Shown: positions 1-6,390, numbered from the stretch's first letter. The stretch is 10,861 nucleotides of DNA from an uncultured Helicobacter sp. (GCA_944325475.1 CALVAF010000127.1:1-10861), one strand, 5' to 3'. Made by a program: numbers and translations. Notes: generated by a model from the letters alone, not told the origin.

Positions 1-246
1 GATGGACCAAGAGGACCTTATCATAGTGTTGCTGATGGGATTGTTCTGCTCTCTCAAAAATCCCAAAAACCTATTGTTTCTTCACAAATTTGCTACCACA
101 AATTTTGGGAGTTTAAAAGCTGGGATAGATTCCAAATCCCAAAACCCTTTAGCACGATTACTTGTGTTATAAAAGAGCCTTTTTGGGTTGAAGATAAAGA
201 CTTAGATTTGGCAAAAAAGCATATCCAACACATTATGGAATCCTAA
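1..246 (+). CDS. DUF374 / lysophospholipid acyltransferase-like protein, C-terminal part
   Basis: The frame is open from base 1 to a TAA at 244-246 and gives the last 81 residues of a protein whose start lies outside the window. It opens with DGPRGPYHSVADGIV, the hallmark motif of the DUF374 branch of the LPLAT acyltransferase superfamily. A typical KSWDRFQIPKPFS segment follows (about residues 39-51 of the fragment). Family members are predicted inner-membrane acyltransferases acting on lipid A or phospholipid precursors; the exact substrate here is not known. The next gene starts one base after the stop, so the two are probably co-transcribed. The family call is fairly secure; the reaction is inferred from the superfamily. 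Confidence 0.8.
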   Translation, partial: DGPRGPYHSVADGIVLLSQKSQKPIVSSQICYHKFWEFKSWDRFQIPKPFSTITCVIKEPFWVEDKDLDLAKKHIQHIMES

Positions 247-247
247 A

Positions 248-718
248 ATGAAAAACAAATTCTTTTATCTTATAGGTGGCGCGATTGTGATGCTTTGTGT
301 TGGTTATTTTTTCACACCTTCTTATTCTCTAAGCTCCAAGGCTAAAAAGGAATTTGCAAAAGGCAACTACCAAGAATCACTCCATCTTGCTACCCTTGCA
401 TTAGAAAAAAACCCCTACAATCGTGCAGCCTTTAGTCTTGTTAATCAATCTAGGCAGCGATTAAATTTCCAAAAATTCCTGCAAAAAACACAAGCGAGCT
501 ACGAAAAAATCTTAAAACTTCTCCAAAATCCCTCCATTACCCCACAGGAATTCTTAGAAATCCAGTGGCTTTATGAAATTTTTAGTCAAGAATACTCTAA
601 TCTTTATTTTTTTAAAAACAAAACAAAAACCGAGAAAGAAGAGGTGGAAAACTACGCACAATGGTTTAAACAACTCAAAGAAAAAATCGACCTTGCAAAA
701 AGCCAAATCAATCATTAA
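248..718 (+). CDS. Small membrane-anchored protein with a TPR-like repeat, function unknown
   Basis: A 156-residue protein. Residues 5-24 form a hydrophobic segment (FYLIGGAIVMLCVGYFFTP) that reads as an uncleaved signal anchor. Residues about 31-63 (KAKKEFAKGNYQESLHLATL, then ALEKNPYNRAAF) match the spacing of one tetratricopeptide repeat. The rest is charged and probably helical, with a Lys/Glu-rich stretch around 123-135. I do not recognise a named family. It begins one base after the stop of the DUF374 gene, with a weak GGAA ribosome site 6 nt upstream, so it is likely translated from the same mRNA. A periplasmic scaffold role would suit a TPR protein in this envelope context, but that is only inference. 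Confidence 0.75.
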   Translation: MKNKFFYLIGGAIVMLCVGYFFTPSYSLSSKAKKEFAKGNYQESLHLATLALEKNPYNRAAFSLVNQSRQRLNFQKFLQKTQASYEKILKLLQNPSITPQEFLEIQWLYEIFSQEYSNLYFFKNKTKTEKEEVENYAQWFKQLKEKIDLAKSQINH

Positions 719-798
719 AAAAAGATTAAGTTTAAGGCAATTTTTTATGAATCTTTGCTAAAATACGCAACTTCTTTTACAAAAATGAATGATTGATT
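706..798. repeat. 11-bp inverted repeat bracketing the mltD promoter
   Basis: AATCAATCATT at 706-716 is the exact reverse complement of AATGATTGATT at 788-798. The left arm covers the last codons and part of the stop of the upstream gene. The right arm lies in the mltD leader, 5 nt before its AAGG ribosome site. The 71-nt interval contains the promoter. In transcripts reading through from upstream the arms could pair; transcripts starting at the local promoter would carry only the right arm. It may be chance in AT-rich DNA. Confidence 0.4.
756..764 (+). promoter_or_regulatory. Predicted sigma-70-type extended -10 promoter for the mltD operon
   Basis: TGCTAAAAT is a TGn-extended -10 box (TAAAAT at 759-764) in the only substantial intergenic gap. 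A T-run at 741-746 lies upstream and there is no recognisable -35, which is usual for the housekeeping promoters of Helicobacter and Campylobacter. Transcription would start near 771, giving a leader of about 44 nt. It is the only clear promoter candidate for the genes downstream, which have gaps of at most 3 nt. Confidence 0.6.
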
Positions 799-803
799 AC
801 TTT

Positions 804-807
804 AAGG
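804..807 (+). promoter_or_regulatory. Ribosome binding site deciding the mltD start
   Basis: AAGG lies 7 nt before ATG 815. The in-frame TTG at 812 would leave only 4 nt, so ATG 815 is preferred. Confidence 0.6.
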
Positions 808-814
808 TTTCTTG

Positions 815-1888
815 ATGAAAATTATTTTTATCTTATTTTTGTGTTGCACCTTTGCCTTTTCGCAGTTTGATTCCACAGCCTATGATTTAAAAAGCGAAGA
901 GGTGCTAAAGACTTTTGATGTGAGTCCGGATTTTTTAAACAATCCTTATTTTCTTAATGTCAAAAATTCCTTTTTGGAGGAGATAAAGCAGGATTATTTG
1001 CTTAAAAAATTTAAAAATAATGATGAGTTTATTCCCACTCTTAAAGCAATGTTTTTAAAAGAGGGTATCCCACAAGAATTTCTTTATCTAGCTATGATTG
1101 AATCAGGCTTCTCACTCTCTGCAAAATCTAGCAAACGTGCCGTTGGAATGTGGCAATTCATGCCTAAAACCGCACAGGCTTTGGGGTTAGAGATTAACGC
1201 TCAAATTGATGAGCGCAAAGACCCTATCAAATCCACAAAAGCTGCTATTGCTTATCTCAAAGGCTTAAAAGAGCAATTTGGCAAATGGTATCTTGCAGCC
1301 ATTGCGTATAATTGTGGCGAGGGACGGCTAAAAAAGGCGATTAAAGAAGCCAATAGTGATTCTCTTAGCATACTTTTAGATGTCGATAAAAAATACATTC
1401 CCCTTGAAAGCCGTATGTATATCCGCAAGATTCTTTCGCTTTCTTTGCTTTTTCGCAATATTGATATGCTAAAAACCAATGACTATGATTATTTTCTAAA
1501 CCGCGGCGCTAACTCGCTTTTAGCCACGATTGAAGTCGCACCCGCAACACCTCTTGCAAAAATTGCTAAAGAAGCCCATCTCTCTTTGGATAAGCTCAAA
1601 GCCTACAACCCGCAGTTTAAGGGCAATATTACCCCAACTTTTGCTAAGATTTATTCTGTTTATTTGCCCTATCAGTTTTTAGCCACTTATAAAGCAAGTA
1701 ATGCTGATAAAGCCACCTTACAAAGCAAACCCTACCTCCTTCATCGCGTCAATAAAGGCGATACGATTTATTCGATTTCTAAATATTATGGTGTCTCTTC
1801 TAAGACTATTACGCAATACAATGCGATTAAAAATGTGAATTCTTTATCGATTAATCAAGAGATTGTGATTCCCCTAGATCAAGGATAG
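815..1888 (+). CDS. mltD: Membrane-bound lytic murein transglycosylase D (SLT + LysM)
   Basis: A periplasmic lytic transglycosylase that cleaves the MurNAc–GlcNAc bond of peptidoglycan, leaving 1,6-anhydroMurNAc ends. From ATG 815 it has 357 residues. The parts in order are a signal peptide (about 1-17), a GH23/SLT domain (about 75-220) and one C-terminal LysM domain (about 308-353, around HRVNKGDTIYSISKYYGV). The catalytic Glu is E96 in AMIESGFS, followed by GMWQFMPKTAQ and YNCGEGR, all typical of MltD. E. coli MltD is longer with two LysM domains; the shorter form suits Campylobacterota. An older name for the H. pylori homologue is dniR. It is the first gene after the promoter. Its TAG stop is in frame with, and adjacent to, the rlpA start region. 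Confidence 0.93.
   Translation: MKIIFILFLCCTFAFSQFDSTAYDLKSEEVLKTFDVSPDFLNNPYFLNVKNSFLEEIKQDYLLKKFKNNDEFIPTLKAMFLKEGIPQEFLYLAMIESGFSLSAKSSKRAVGMWQFMPKTAQALGLEINAQIDERKDPIKSTKAAIAYLKGLKEQFGKWYLAAIAYNCGEGRLKKAIKEANSDSLSILLDVDKKYIPLESRMYIRKILSLSLLFRNIDMLKTNDYDYFLNRGANSLLATIEVAPATPLAKIAKEAHLSLDKLKAYNPQFKGNITPTFAKIYSVYLPYQFLATYKASNADKATLQSKPYLLHRVNKGDTIYSISKYYGVSSKTITQYNAIKNVNSLSINQEIVIPLDQG
1881..1885 (+). promoter_or_regulatory. Ribosome binding site deciding the rlpA start
   Basis: AAGGA, inside the last mltD codons, lies 6 nt before ATG 1892 but only 3 nt before ATG 1889. The second ATG of the pair is therefore the better start. Confidence 0.55.
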
Positions 1889-1891
1889 ATG

Positions 1892-2695
1892 ATGAAAAAA
1901 TCCCTTCTTTTTGGCTTGGCTTTTGTGCTTTTTTTCTTTGGTTGTAGTGATAGAAGCAATCTCCTCTATCAGAGCAAAACCCCACACTATGGCACAATCA
2001 ATAGCAGTCAGCAAGCCCACAAAGCCACCATGCGTCCCTACCAAATCAATGGGAAATGGTATTATCCTACCATGGTGGCATTAGGCGAGACTTATGATGG
2101 GATTGCAAGCTGGTATGGACCAAAATTTCATGGCAAAAAAACTTCTAATGGCGAGATTTATAGTATGTATGCCCACACAGCCGCGCATAAAACCTTGCCG
2201 ATGAATACGATTGTGCGTGTTACTAATAAAGAAAATGGAAAAACCACAATTGTGCGTATTAACGACCGAGGACCTTTTATTAGCGGTAGAATCATTGATC
2301 TATCCAATAGTGCAGCACGCGATATTGATATGATTAAAAAAGGCACAGCAAATGTGAGAATCGAGGTGATTGGCTTTAATGGAGCCATCTCTAATTCTAT
2401 GCCACTAACGAAAGAAACCTTAGCTAAGAGTGAATACAAAGTCGCCTTTACGCAAAGTCAAGTGCAGCTTTCAAGATTCCTCGTGCAAATTGGGGCTTTT
2501 AGAAACAAAAATGGCGCACAGCGATTCCAACAAGCCCATGCAAACTCGCATGGTTATAAGGCTATCATCAAAGAATATGTGCTTGATGGTTTGCCTATTT
2601 ATCGCGTGATGTTAAGTGGATTCCAAAGTGAGGCAGAAGCAAGGGATTTCATTGCTACCCAAAAAATTGCCGGTGCGTTTATCACCACGGAGTAA
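1892..2695 (+). CDS. rlpA: RlpA septal-ring lytic transglycosylase-like lipoprotein (DPBB + SPOR)
   Basis: A predicted outer-membrane lipoprotein of 267 residues. The N-terminus MKKSLLFGLAFVLFFFGCSD is a lipoprotein signal with the lipidated Cys at 18; the preceding FFG is a loose lipobox. The double-psi beta-barrel domain spans about 68-162 and carries GIASWYGPKFHGKKTSNGE and RINDRGPF. Glu88, His99 and Asp125 sit where RlpA enzymes shown to cleave naked glycan strands have catalytic residues. A SPOR domain (about 194-262, FLVQIGAFRNKNGAQRF onward) would target denuded septal peptidoglycan. It pairs functionally with MltD just upstream and is probably translationally coupled to it. ATG 1889 is also possible but too close to the ribosome site. 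Lytic activity is inferred from conserved residues, since E. coli RlpA lacks detectable activity. Confidence 0.92.
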   Translation: MKKSLLFGLAFVLFFFGCSDRSNLLYQSKTPHYGTINSSQQAHKATMRPYQINGKWYYPTMVALGETYDGIASWYGPKFHGKKTSNGEIYSMYAHTAAHKTLPMNTIVRVTNKENGKTTIVRINDRGPFISGRIIDLSNSAARDIDMIKKGTANVRIEVIGFNGAISNSMPLTKETLAKSEYKVAFTQSQVQLSRFLVQIGAFRNKNGAQRFQQAHANSHGYKAIIKEYVLDGLPIYRVMLSGFQSEAEARDFIATQKIAGAFITTE

Positions 2696-2698
2696 AAT

Positions 2699-3271
2699 AT
2701 GCAAACTTTAACACGAAACACCAAAGAAACACAGATTCATGCAAGCCTAGAAGTCTATGGCACAGGAGTGGCAAAAATCCAAACAGGAATCGGGTTTTTT
2801 GATCATATGTTGCAATCCCTCTGTAAGCATGCTTATTGGGATTTAAGCCTAGAGTGCAAAGGGGACCTAGAGGTGGATTACCACCACAGCGTTGAGGATT
2901 GTGGAATCATTATTGGAGAGCTCTTGAGAAAATCACTTTTTCCCATTCGAAATGTCGAGCGATTTGGTAATAGTGCAGTGGTGATGGATGAGGCATGCAT
3001 CCAATGCGATTTGGACCTTAGCAATCGCCCCTTTTTGGTTTTTGAAGTTGCAATAGAGGGAAAAGTGGGAAACTTTGATTGTGAGCTAGTGGAGGAGTTT
3101 TTTAGGGCTTTGGTTTTTAATGCAGGATTATCTGTGCATTTAATCCAAAAAAGAGGCAAAAATCGCCACCACCTCATTGAAGCGACTTTCAAAGCTTTTG
3201 GAGTGGCTTTACGTCGCTCCTGTGTTAGAAACGAAAAAATCGGAATCCCAAGCACAAAAGGTGTGCTATGA
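2699..3271 (+). CDS. hisB: Imidazoleglycerol-phosphate dehydratase
   Basis: A cytoplasmic Mn-dependent enzyme that dehydrates imidazole glycerol phosphate to imidazole acetol phosphate, a late step of histidine synthesis. The 190 residues match the monofunctional family in length. Both metal-binding HHxxE motifs are present: HHSVE at 62-66 and HHLIE at 157-161. FFDHM (33-37), CDLDLSNRPF (103-112) and the C-terminal GIPSTKGVL are also typical. There is no fused histidinol-phosphatase domain, unlike E. coli HisB. It starts 3 nt after rlpA with a GGAG site (2689-2692), and its TGA overlaps the kdsC ATG by 4 bases. It is the only histidine gene in view, sitting inside an envelope operon. H. pylori, as I recall, lacks the pathway, so this is a histidine-prototrophic relative. 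Confidence 0.95.
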   Translation: MQTLTRNTKETQIHASLEVYGTGVAKIQTGIGFFDHMLQSLCKHAYWDLSLECKGDLEVDYHHSVEDCGIIIGELLRKSLFPIRNVERFGNSAVVMDEACIQCDLDLSNRPFLVFEVAIEGKVGNFDCELVEEFFRALVFNAGLSVHLIQKRGKNRHHLIEATFKAFGVALRRSCVRNEKIGIPSTKGVL

Positions 3272-3759
3272 TAAAGCTAATTGTATTAGATGTTGATGGG
3301 ACTTTAACTGATGGCAAAATCACTTATGACAATGAGGGCAATGAGATGAAAAGCTTTGATGTCAAAGATGGGCTTGGGATTGCGGCATGGATTAAGCTAG
3401 GCAGGCAAGTAGCAATCCTCACAGGAAGAAAATCTCAAATCGTAGAAAACCGCGCCAAAGAGCTTGGAATCACTTATATTAAGCAGGGAGTTACTAACAA
3501 AGCCCAAGCGCTTGAAGAGATTTTAGCGCAATCTCAAATTTCAATTAATGAAGTCGCCATTATCGGTGATGATTTAAATGACCTTCCGATGTTTAGAATC
3601 GCTTGCCACACTTTTGCTCCCAAAGATTCTGCCAAAGAAATCCGAAAAATCGCCCACAAAGTCCTTAGCAAAAAAGGCGGTAAGGGAGCGGTTAGAGAGA
3701 TGATTGACTGGCTTATTAAGCAAGAAAACCTAGAGGCAAAACTCTATGAAATTTTTTAG
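3268..3759 (+). CDS. kdsC: 3-deoxy-D-manno-octulosonate 8-phosphate phosphatase (KdsC)
   Basis: A capless HAD-superfamily phosphatase that turns Kdo-8-phosphate into Kdo, the sugar linking lipid A to the LPS core. In 163 residues it shows HAD motif I LDVDGTLTDGKI (nucleophile D8, acid D10), motif II LTGRKS (T52), a conserved Lys near 78, and motif IV GDDLNDLPM (100-108). The LTDGKI extension after motif I is characteristic of KdsC rather than of histidinol phosphatases. It overlaps hisB by 4 bases (ATGA), with AAGG 7 nt upstream, and overlaps lptC by 14 bases, so coupling on both sides is likely. It ends in TAG. It is located just before lptC and lptA, fitting LPS supply. Confidence 0.93.
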   Translation: MIKLIVLDVDGTLTDGKITYDNEGNEMKSFDVKDGLGIAAWIKLGRQVAILTGRKSQIVENRAKELGITYIKQGVTNKAQALEEILAQSQISINEVAIIGDDLNDLPMFRIACHTFAPKDSAKEIRKIAHKVLSKKGGKGAVREMIDWLIKQENLEAKLYEIF

Positions 3760-4357
3760 ATTCAAATCCCAAGCAAACTCTATCACAAAGCCCAAAAGTG
3801 GCAGAATTGTAATGAGTTTTTTTGTTTGTCTTTCGCTTTTTAGTCTTGTTATGGTTTGGGTGCTAAGTCAGCAACAAGAATCCAGCAAACAAGCCTTTGC
3901 AGAAATTTCACGCTTTGAAGTTTTAGACTTTGAATATTACAAAATCTCATCACTTGGGGTGGAGACCTATGCAATTGGCAGAAACGCTAAAGAAACCCCC
4001 AAAAAAATATCCAAAGAAACAGGCAAAGAAACCAATGAGGAAAGTGGTATTTTGGAGCAAATTAGTGTGATTAATTATTTGTTTGATGAGCAGAAGTTTG
4101 AACATTTGCAATCCCATTTGGCTCTTTTTAGCCAACAAGAATTTTTTTTTCCAAAGGGTGTAAATTACGCACGCGATACGATTAAGTTTTGGAGTGAGGA
4201 AGCCACCTACCAAATCTTCACAAAAGACATTTTGGGTAAGGGGGAATTTAAGATTTTTAATAAAAATTATAATATTTATGGCAAAAATATCCTTTATCAA
4301 AAGGGTAAAATTTATGCTAATCATGTGCATGGTATCTTCACAACGGAGAGAAAATGA
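3746..4357 (+). CDS. lptC: LptC-like LPS export bitopic membrane protein
   Basis: A 203-residue protein with a basic cytoplasmic N-terminus (about 1-21), one membrane helix (about 22-41, VMSFFVCLSLFSLVMVWVL) and a periplasmic remainder. Sequence identity to model LptC proteins is low. The topology, size and place between kdsC and lptA match LptC, which takes LPS from the LptBFG extractor and hands it to LptA. The C-terminal half has alternating beta-like segments, as expected for a beta-jellyroll. A Lys/Glu-rich linker at about 80-99 with three KET units looks like a lineage-specific insertion. ATG 3746 lies inside the kdsC end, with GAGG 9 nt upstream. The TGA overlaps the lptA ATG. The call leans heavily on context. 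Confidence 0.75.
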   Translation: MKFFRFKSQANSITKPKSGRIVMSFFVCLSLFSLVMVWVLSQQQESSKQAFAEISRFEVLDFEYYKISSLGVETYAIGRNAKETPKKISKETGKETNEESGILEQISVINYLFDEQKFEHLQSHLALFSQQEFFFPKGVNYARDTIKFWSEEATYQIFTKDILGKGEFKIFNKNYNIYGKNILYQKGKIYANHVHGIFTTERK

Positions 4358-4818
4358 GAATTTTTGCTTGGATTCTTATGCTTTTTTTACCCCTTTTATC
4401 TGATGAGATTATCATTGATGCCAAAGAACTCATCGCTGATGAGAAAAGCAAAATCACCCAACTTAAAGGCAATGTGCAAGTGGTGCGGTTAGAGGATAAG
4501 CTTAATTGCGATGAGGCATTTATTTTTTTGGATAAAAACAACAAGCCCAGTAAAATGCAAGCATTAGGGAATGTGAAGTTTTGGTTGACTTTGGATGGCA
4601 ATCGCAAGATTCAAGGCAGGGCAAATGAAGTTATCTACCTCGCAAACACCCAAGAATACCAAATCATTGGAAATGCCTTTGTTGAGGAGCCGGCTAAAAA
4701 AAATGAGGTTAAGGGGGAGAAAATCATTATCCGCTACCAAGATGGCTATATCAATGTCATTGGTGATGAGGAAGCACCTGCACGCCTCATTTTCAAACTT
4801 GAAAAAGAAAAAAAATAA
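4354..4818 (+). CDS. lptA: LptA/OstA-like periplasmic LPS transport protein
   Basis: A 154-residue protein with a cleavable signal peptide (about 1-16, MRIFAWILMLFLPLLS) and an OstA/LptA beta-jellyroll. Typical repeating elements are present: IIIDAKELIADEKSKITQL, KGNVQVV, ALGNVKF, RANEVIYLANTQEYQIIGNA and VKGEKIIIRY. It would form part of the periplasmic bridge carrying LPS from LptC to LptD at the outer membrane. The start overlaps the lptC stop by 4 bases and has a GGAG site 5 nt upstream. The end is a run of Lys codons (A8 at 4808-4815), and the TAA shares one base with the engB ATG. Size and context agree with C. jejuni and H. pylori homologues as I recall them. Confidence 0.85.
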   Translation: MRIFAWILMLFLPLLSDEIIIDAKELIADEKSKITQLKGNVQVVRLEDKLNCDEAFIFLDKNNKPSKMQALGNVKFWLTLDGNRKIQGRANEVIYLANTQEYQIIGNAFVEEPAKKNEVKGEKIIIRYQDGYINVIGDEEAPARLIFKLEKEKK

Positions 4819-5441
4819 TGTCTTATTCTCTCTTTAAAGCCACCTTTTTTACCTCCGCACAGAATCTCTCCCAATGCCCCCCACCGCTTCTAAGCGAAAT
4901 TGTGTTTTTGGGACGTAGCAATGTGGGTAAAAGCACTTTTATTAATCTCCTCTGCCAGCAAAAAAACCTCGCAAAAAGCTCCCAAACTCCGGGTAAAACG
5001 CAGCTCATTAACTTTTTTTTAACCCATTGGAAGCAAAAGCAAAGTGGTGAGATTTTGCAGATTTATTTGGTAGATTTGCCCGGATTTGGCTATGCAAAAG
5101 TCTCTAAAACCCAAAAAGAGCTTTGGAGTAAAAACCTCATTGAATTTTTAAAAAAACGTGATAGTATCCGACTTTTTGTGCATTTACGCGATAGCCGCCA
5201 CCCGCATTTGGAGATTGATTCTAACCTCATAGAGTTTTTGACACTTTTTTTGAGAAAAGACCAGAGAATCTTGCAAATTTTTACCAAATTTGATAAGCTA
5301 AATAGCACACAAAAAGCTAAACTCAAAAAAGAATTCCCAAATGCCCTTTTTTCTAGCTCTTTGCAAAAAACAAATTTCCAAGAGTTAAGCGATTCTATCC
5401 TTAGTCACACGCTTGGAAGTCAAATAGGAGGATTACAATGA
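4818..5441 (+). CDS. engB: Ribosome biogenesis GTPase EngB (YihA/YsxC)
   Basis: A TrmE-Era-EngA-EngB-Septin family GTPase needed for large-subunit ribosome assembly and usually essential. The 207 residues carry every G motif: G1 GRSNVGKST (32-40), G2 around TPGKTQ (57-62), G3 DLPGFGYA (86-93), G4 TKFD (156-159) and a G5-like SSS near 179-181. Length is normal for the family. The start shares one base with the lptA TAA and has no clear ribosome site, so expression probably depends on coupling to lptA. Its TGA overlaps the next ATG by 4 bases. The function is cytoplasmic and not envelope-related; the location here is conserved among Campylobacterota as I recall. Confidence 0.95.
   Translation: MSYSLFKATFFTSAQNLSQCPPPLLSEIVFLGRSNVGKSTFINLLCQQKNLAKSSQTPGKTQLINFFLTHWKQKQSGEILQIYLVDLPGFGYAKVSKTQKELWSKNLIEFLKKRDSIRLFVHLRDSRHPHLEIDSNLIEFLTLFLRKDQRILQIFTKFDKLNSTQKAKLKKEFPNALFSSSLQKTNFQELSDSILSHTLGSQIGGLQ
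5426..5431 (+). promoter_or_regulatory. Strong ribosome binding site for the acetyltransferase gene
   Basis: AGGAGG within the engB 3' end, 6 nt before ATG 5438, is among the strongest Shine-Dalgarno matches in the window. Confidence 0.7.
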
Positions 5442-5959
5442 TTATCACCCAACCCACACTCCAAAATATCCCCCAAATGTGCGAGATTTTGAAGCCTGAA
5501 GTGGAACGTGGGGTGATTTTGGAGAGACCTTTAGATATAATGGCAAATCTCATTCGCTCCTACCATATTGCTTGGGAAGAAGAAGAGGCGTTAAACTCGC
5601 AGCAAAAGCTGACTTTAGAAAATAAAAGCCTAGAGGATTTGAAAAATCCCATTATGCTTGGGTTTTGTGCGTTGCATATTCATGCTTTGGATTTGGCAGA
5701 GATTCGCAGCCTCATTGTGGTGCCTTTTGCGCAAAGGAGGGGGGTGGCAAGTGCTTTGATAAAAGATTGCCTTAGAGAAGGTAAGATTTTAGGTATTAGC
5801 GAAGTTTTGGTTTTGACTTACAAAAGGGTTTTGTTTGAAAAGTTGGGATTTAGCGAAATTAGTAAAGAAAAGATTCCTAATCAAAAAATTTGGGCGGATT
5901 GTATTTTATGCAAACATTTTCCTCTATGCGACGAAATCGCACTGATAAAAAAAATCTAA
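5438..5959 (+). CDS. argA: GNAT N-acetyltransferase, probable short-form N-acetylglutamate synthase
   Basis: A 173-residue single GNAT domain. The segments CALHI (77-81), LAEIRSLIVVP (86-96), the acetyl-CoA loop QRRGVA (99-104) and VLTYKRVLFEKLGF (125-138) follow the short ArgA-type enzymes, which acetylate glutamate in the first step of arginine synthesis. The LAEIRSL and ALHI signatures recall the short mycobacterial ArgA. Two features stand out. There is a Glu-rich insert of about 25 residues (47-71) before the first core strand. There is also a C-terminal cysteine cluster C155-x2-C158-x5-C164 just before the ending DEIALIKKI. It overlaps engB by 4 bases and the next gene by 34 or more. 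The family is secure; the glutamate substrate is inferred. Confidence 0.7.
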   Translation: MIITQPTLQNIPQMCEILKPEVERGVILERPLDIMANLIRSYHIAWEEEEALNSQQKLTLENKSLEDLKNPIMLGFCALHIHALDLAEIRSLIVVPFAQRRGVASALIKDCLREGKILGISEVLVLTYKRVLFEKLGFSEISKEKIPNQKIWADCILCKHFPLCDEIALIKKI

Positions 5960-6390
5960 GAATCCTTTTCTTAGTTCTTGGTGTTATTGTCTATGTTTCT
6001 ATTAGCGACATTTATTATTTTTTACCCCCGCTTTTTGGCGTGGCATATGTGTTAGCCCAAGAGAAGTTTGAATCAAACGATACTAGCGCCCTTTATTGGT
6101 TCCTCCCCTTTTTTGTTTTTTTTGAGACCAACAAAGAATTGCCCTTTTTAAGCACGATTTTATTTATGGCTTTTTCATTTAAGATTGTCTTGCCAAAGTT
6201 TAGGAAATTTTTTGGGTATAGCAAGGTTTTTATCCCTCTTTTTATTGCGTATGCGTATTTTGGGTATTTTGTTTTTTTGAATCTTATGGGATTGTTGTTT
6301 GATTATGATATGCCAAAATTTTCATGGTTCATAGTCTTTTATGTTGGCGTTGAGATGGTGCTAATCTGGTTCTTTTTGTGGGTATTTTGA
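5926..6390 (+). CDS. Small polytopic membrane protein upstream of PBP2, MreD candidate
   Basis: A protein of about 154 residues from ATG 5926. ATG 5908 or TTG 5890 would add 6 or 12 residues; I chose 5926 because MRRNRTDKKN gives a basic N-terminus directly before the first helix. None of the starts has a convincing ribosome site. Hydrophobic segments lie at about 11-27, 29-44, 57-67, 73-90, 101-124 and 133-154, giving five or six membrane passes. I do not recognise a named family by sequence. Size, topology and position directly before mrdA match MreD in the common mreC–mreD–mrdA order. C. jejuni has a similar membrane protein gene at this place as I recall. Its start lies within the acetyltransferase gene, and its TGA overlaps the mrdA ATG, so it is translationally coupled to PBP2. 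Confidence 0.7.
   Translation: MRRNRTDKKNLRILFLVLGVIVYVSISDIYYFLPPLFGVAYVLAQEKFESNDTSALYWFLPFFVFFETNKELPFLSTILFMAFSFKIVLPKFRKFFGYSKVFIPLFIAYAYFGYFVFLNLMGLLFDYDMPKFSWFIVFYVGVEMVLIWFFLWVF

Noticed and set aside
717..746. Terminator formed by the A-run (717-723) and T-run (741-746)
   Set aside because: The stem would be pure A-T with no G-C core. The T-run is better explained as the AT-rich upstream part of the promoter.
573..761. Overlapping + strand frame of 62 codons across the end of the TPR-like gene
   Set aside because: Lys-rich low-complexity translation in a different frame from a more convincing gene; no ribosome site and no recognisable domain.
2158..2439. Antisense open frame opposite rlpA, with similar ones opposite hisB, lptC, coaBC and uppS
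   Set aside because: The opposite strands are well-recognised conserved genes; the antisense translations have no motifs and no start signals.
3268..3759. Histidinol-phosphate phosphatase instead of KdsC, given the neighbour hisB
   Set aside because: Motif I reads DVDGTLTDGKI and motif IV GDDLNDLPM, which are KdsC-type, and the next genes are LPS transport genes.
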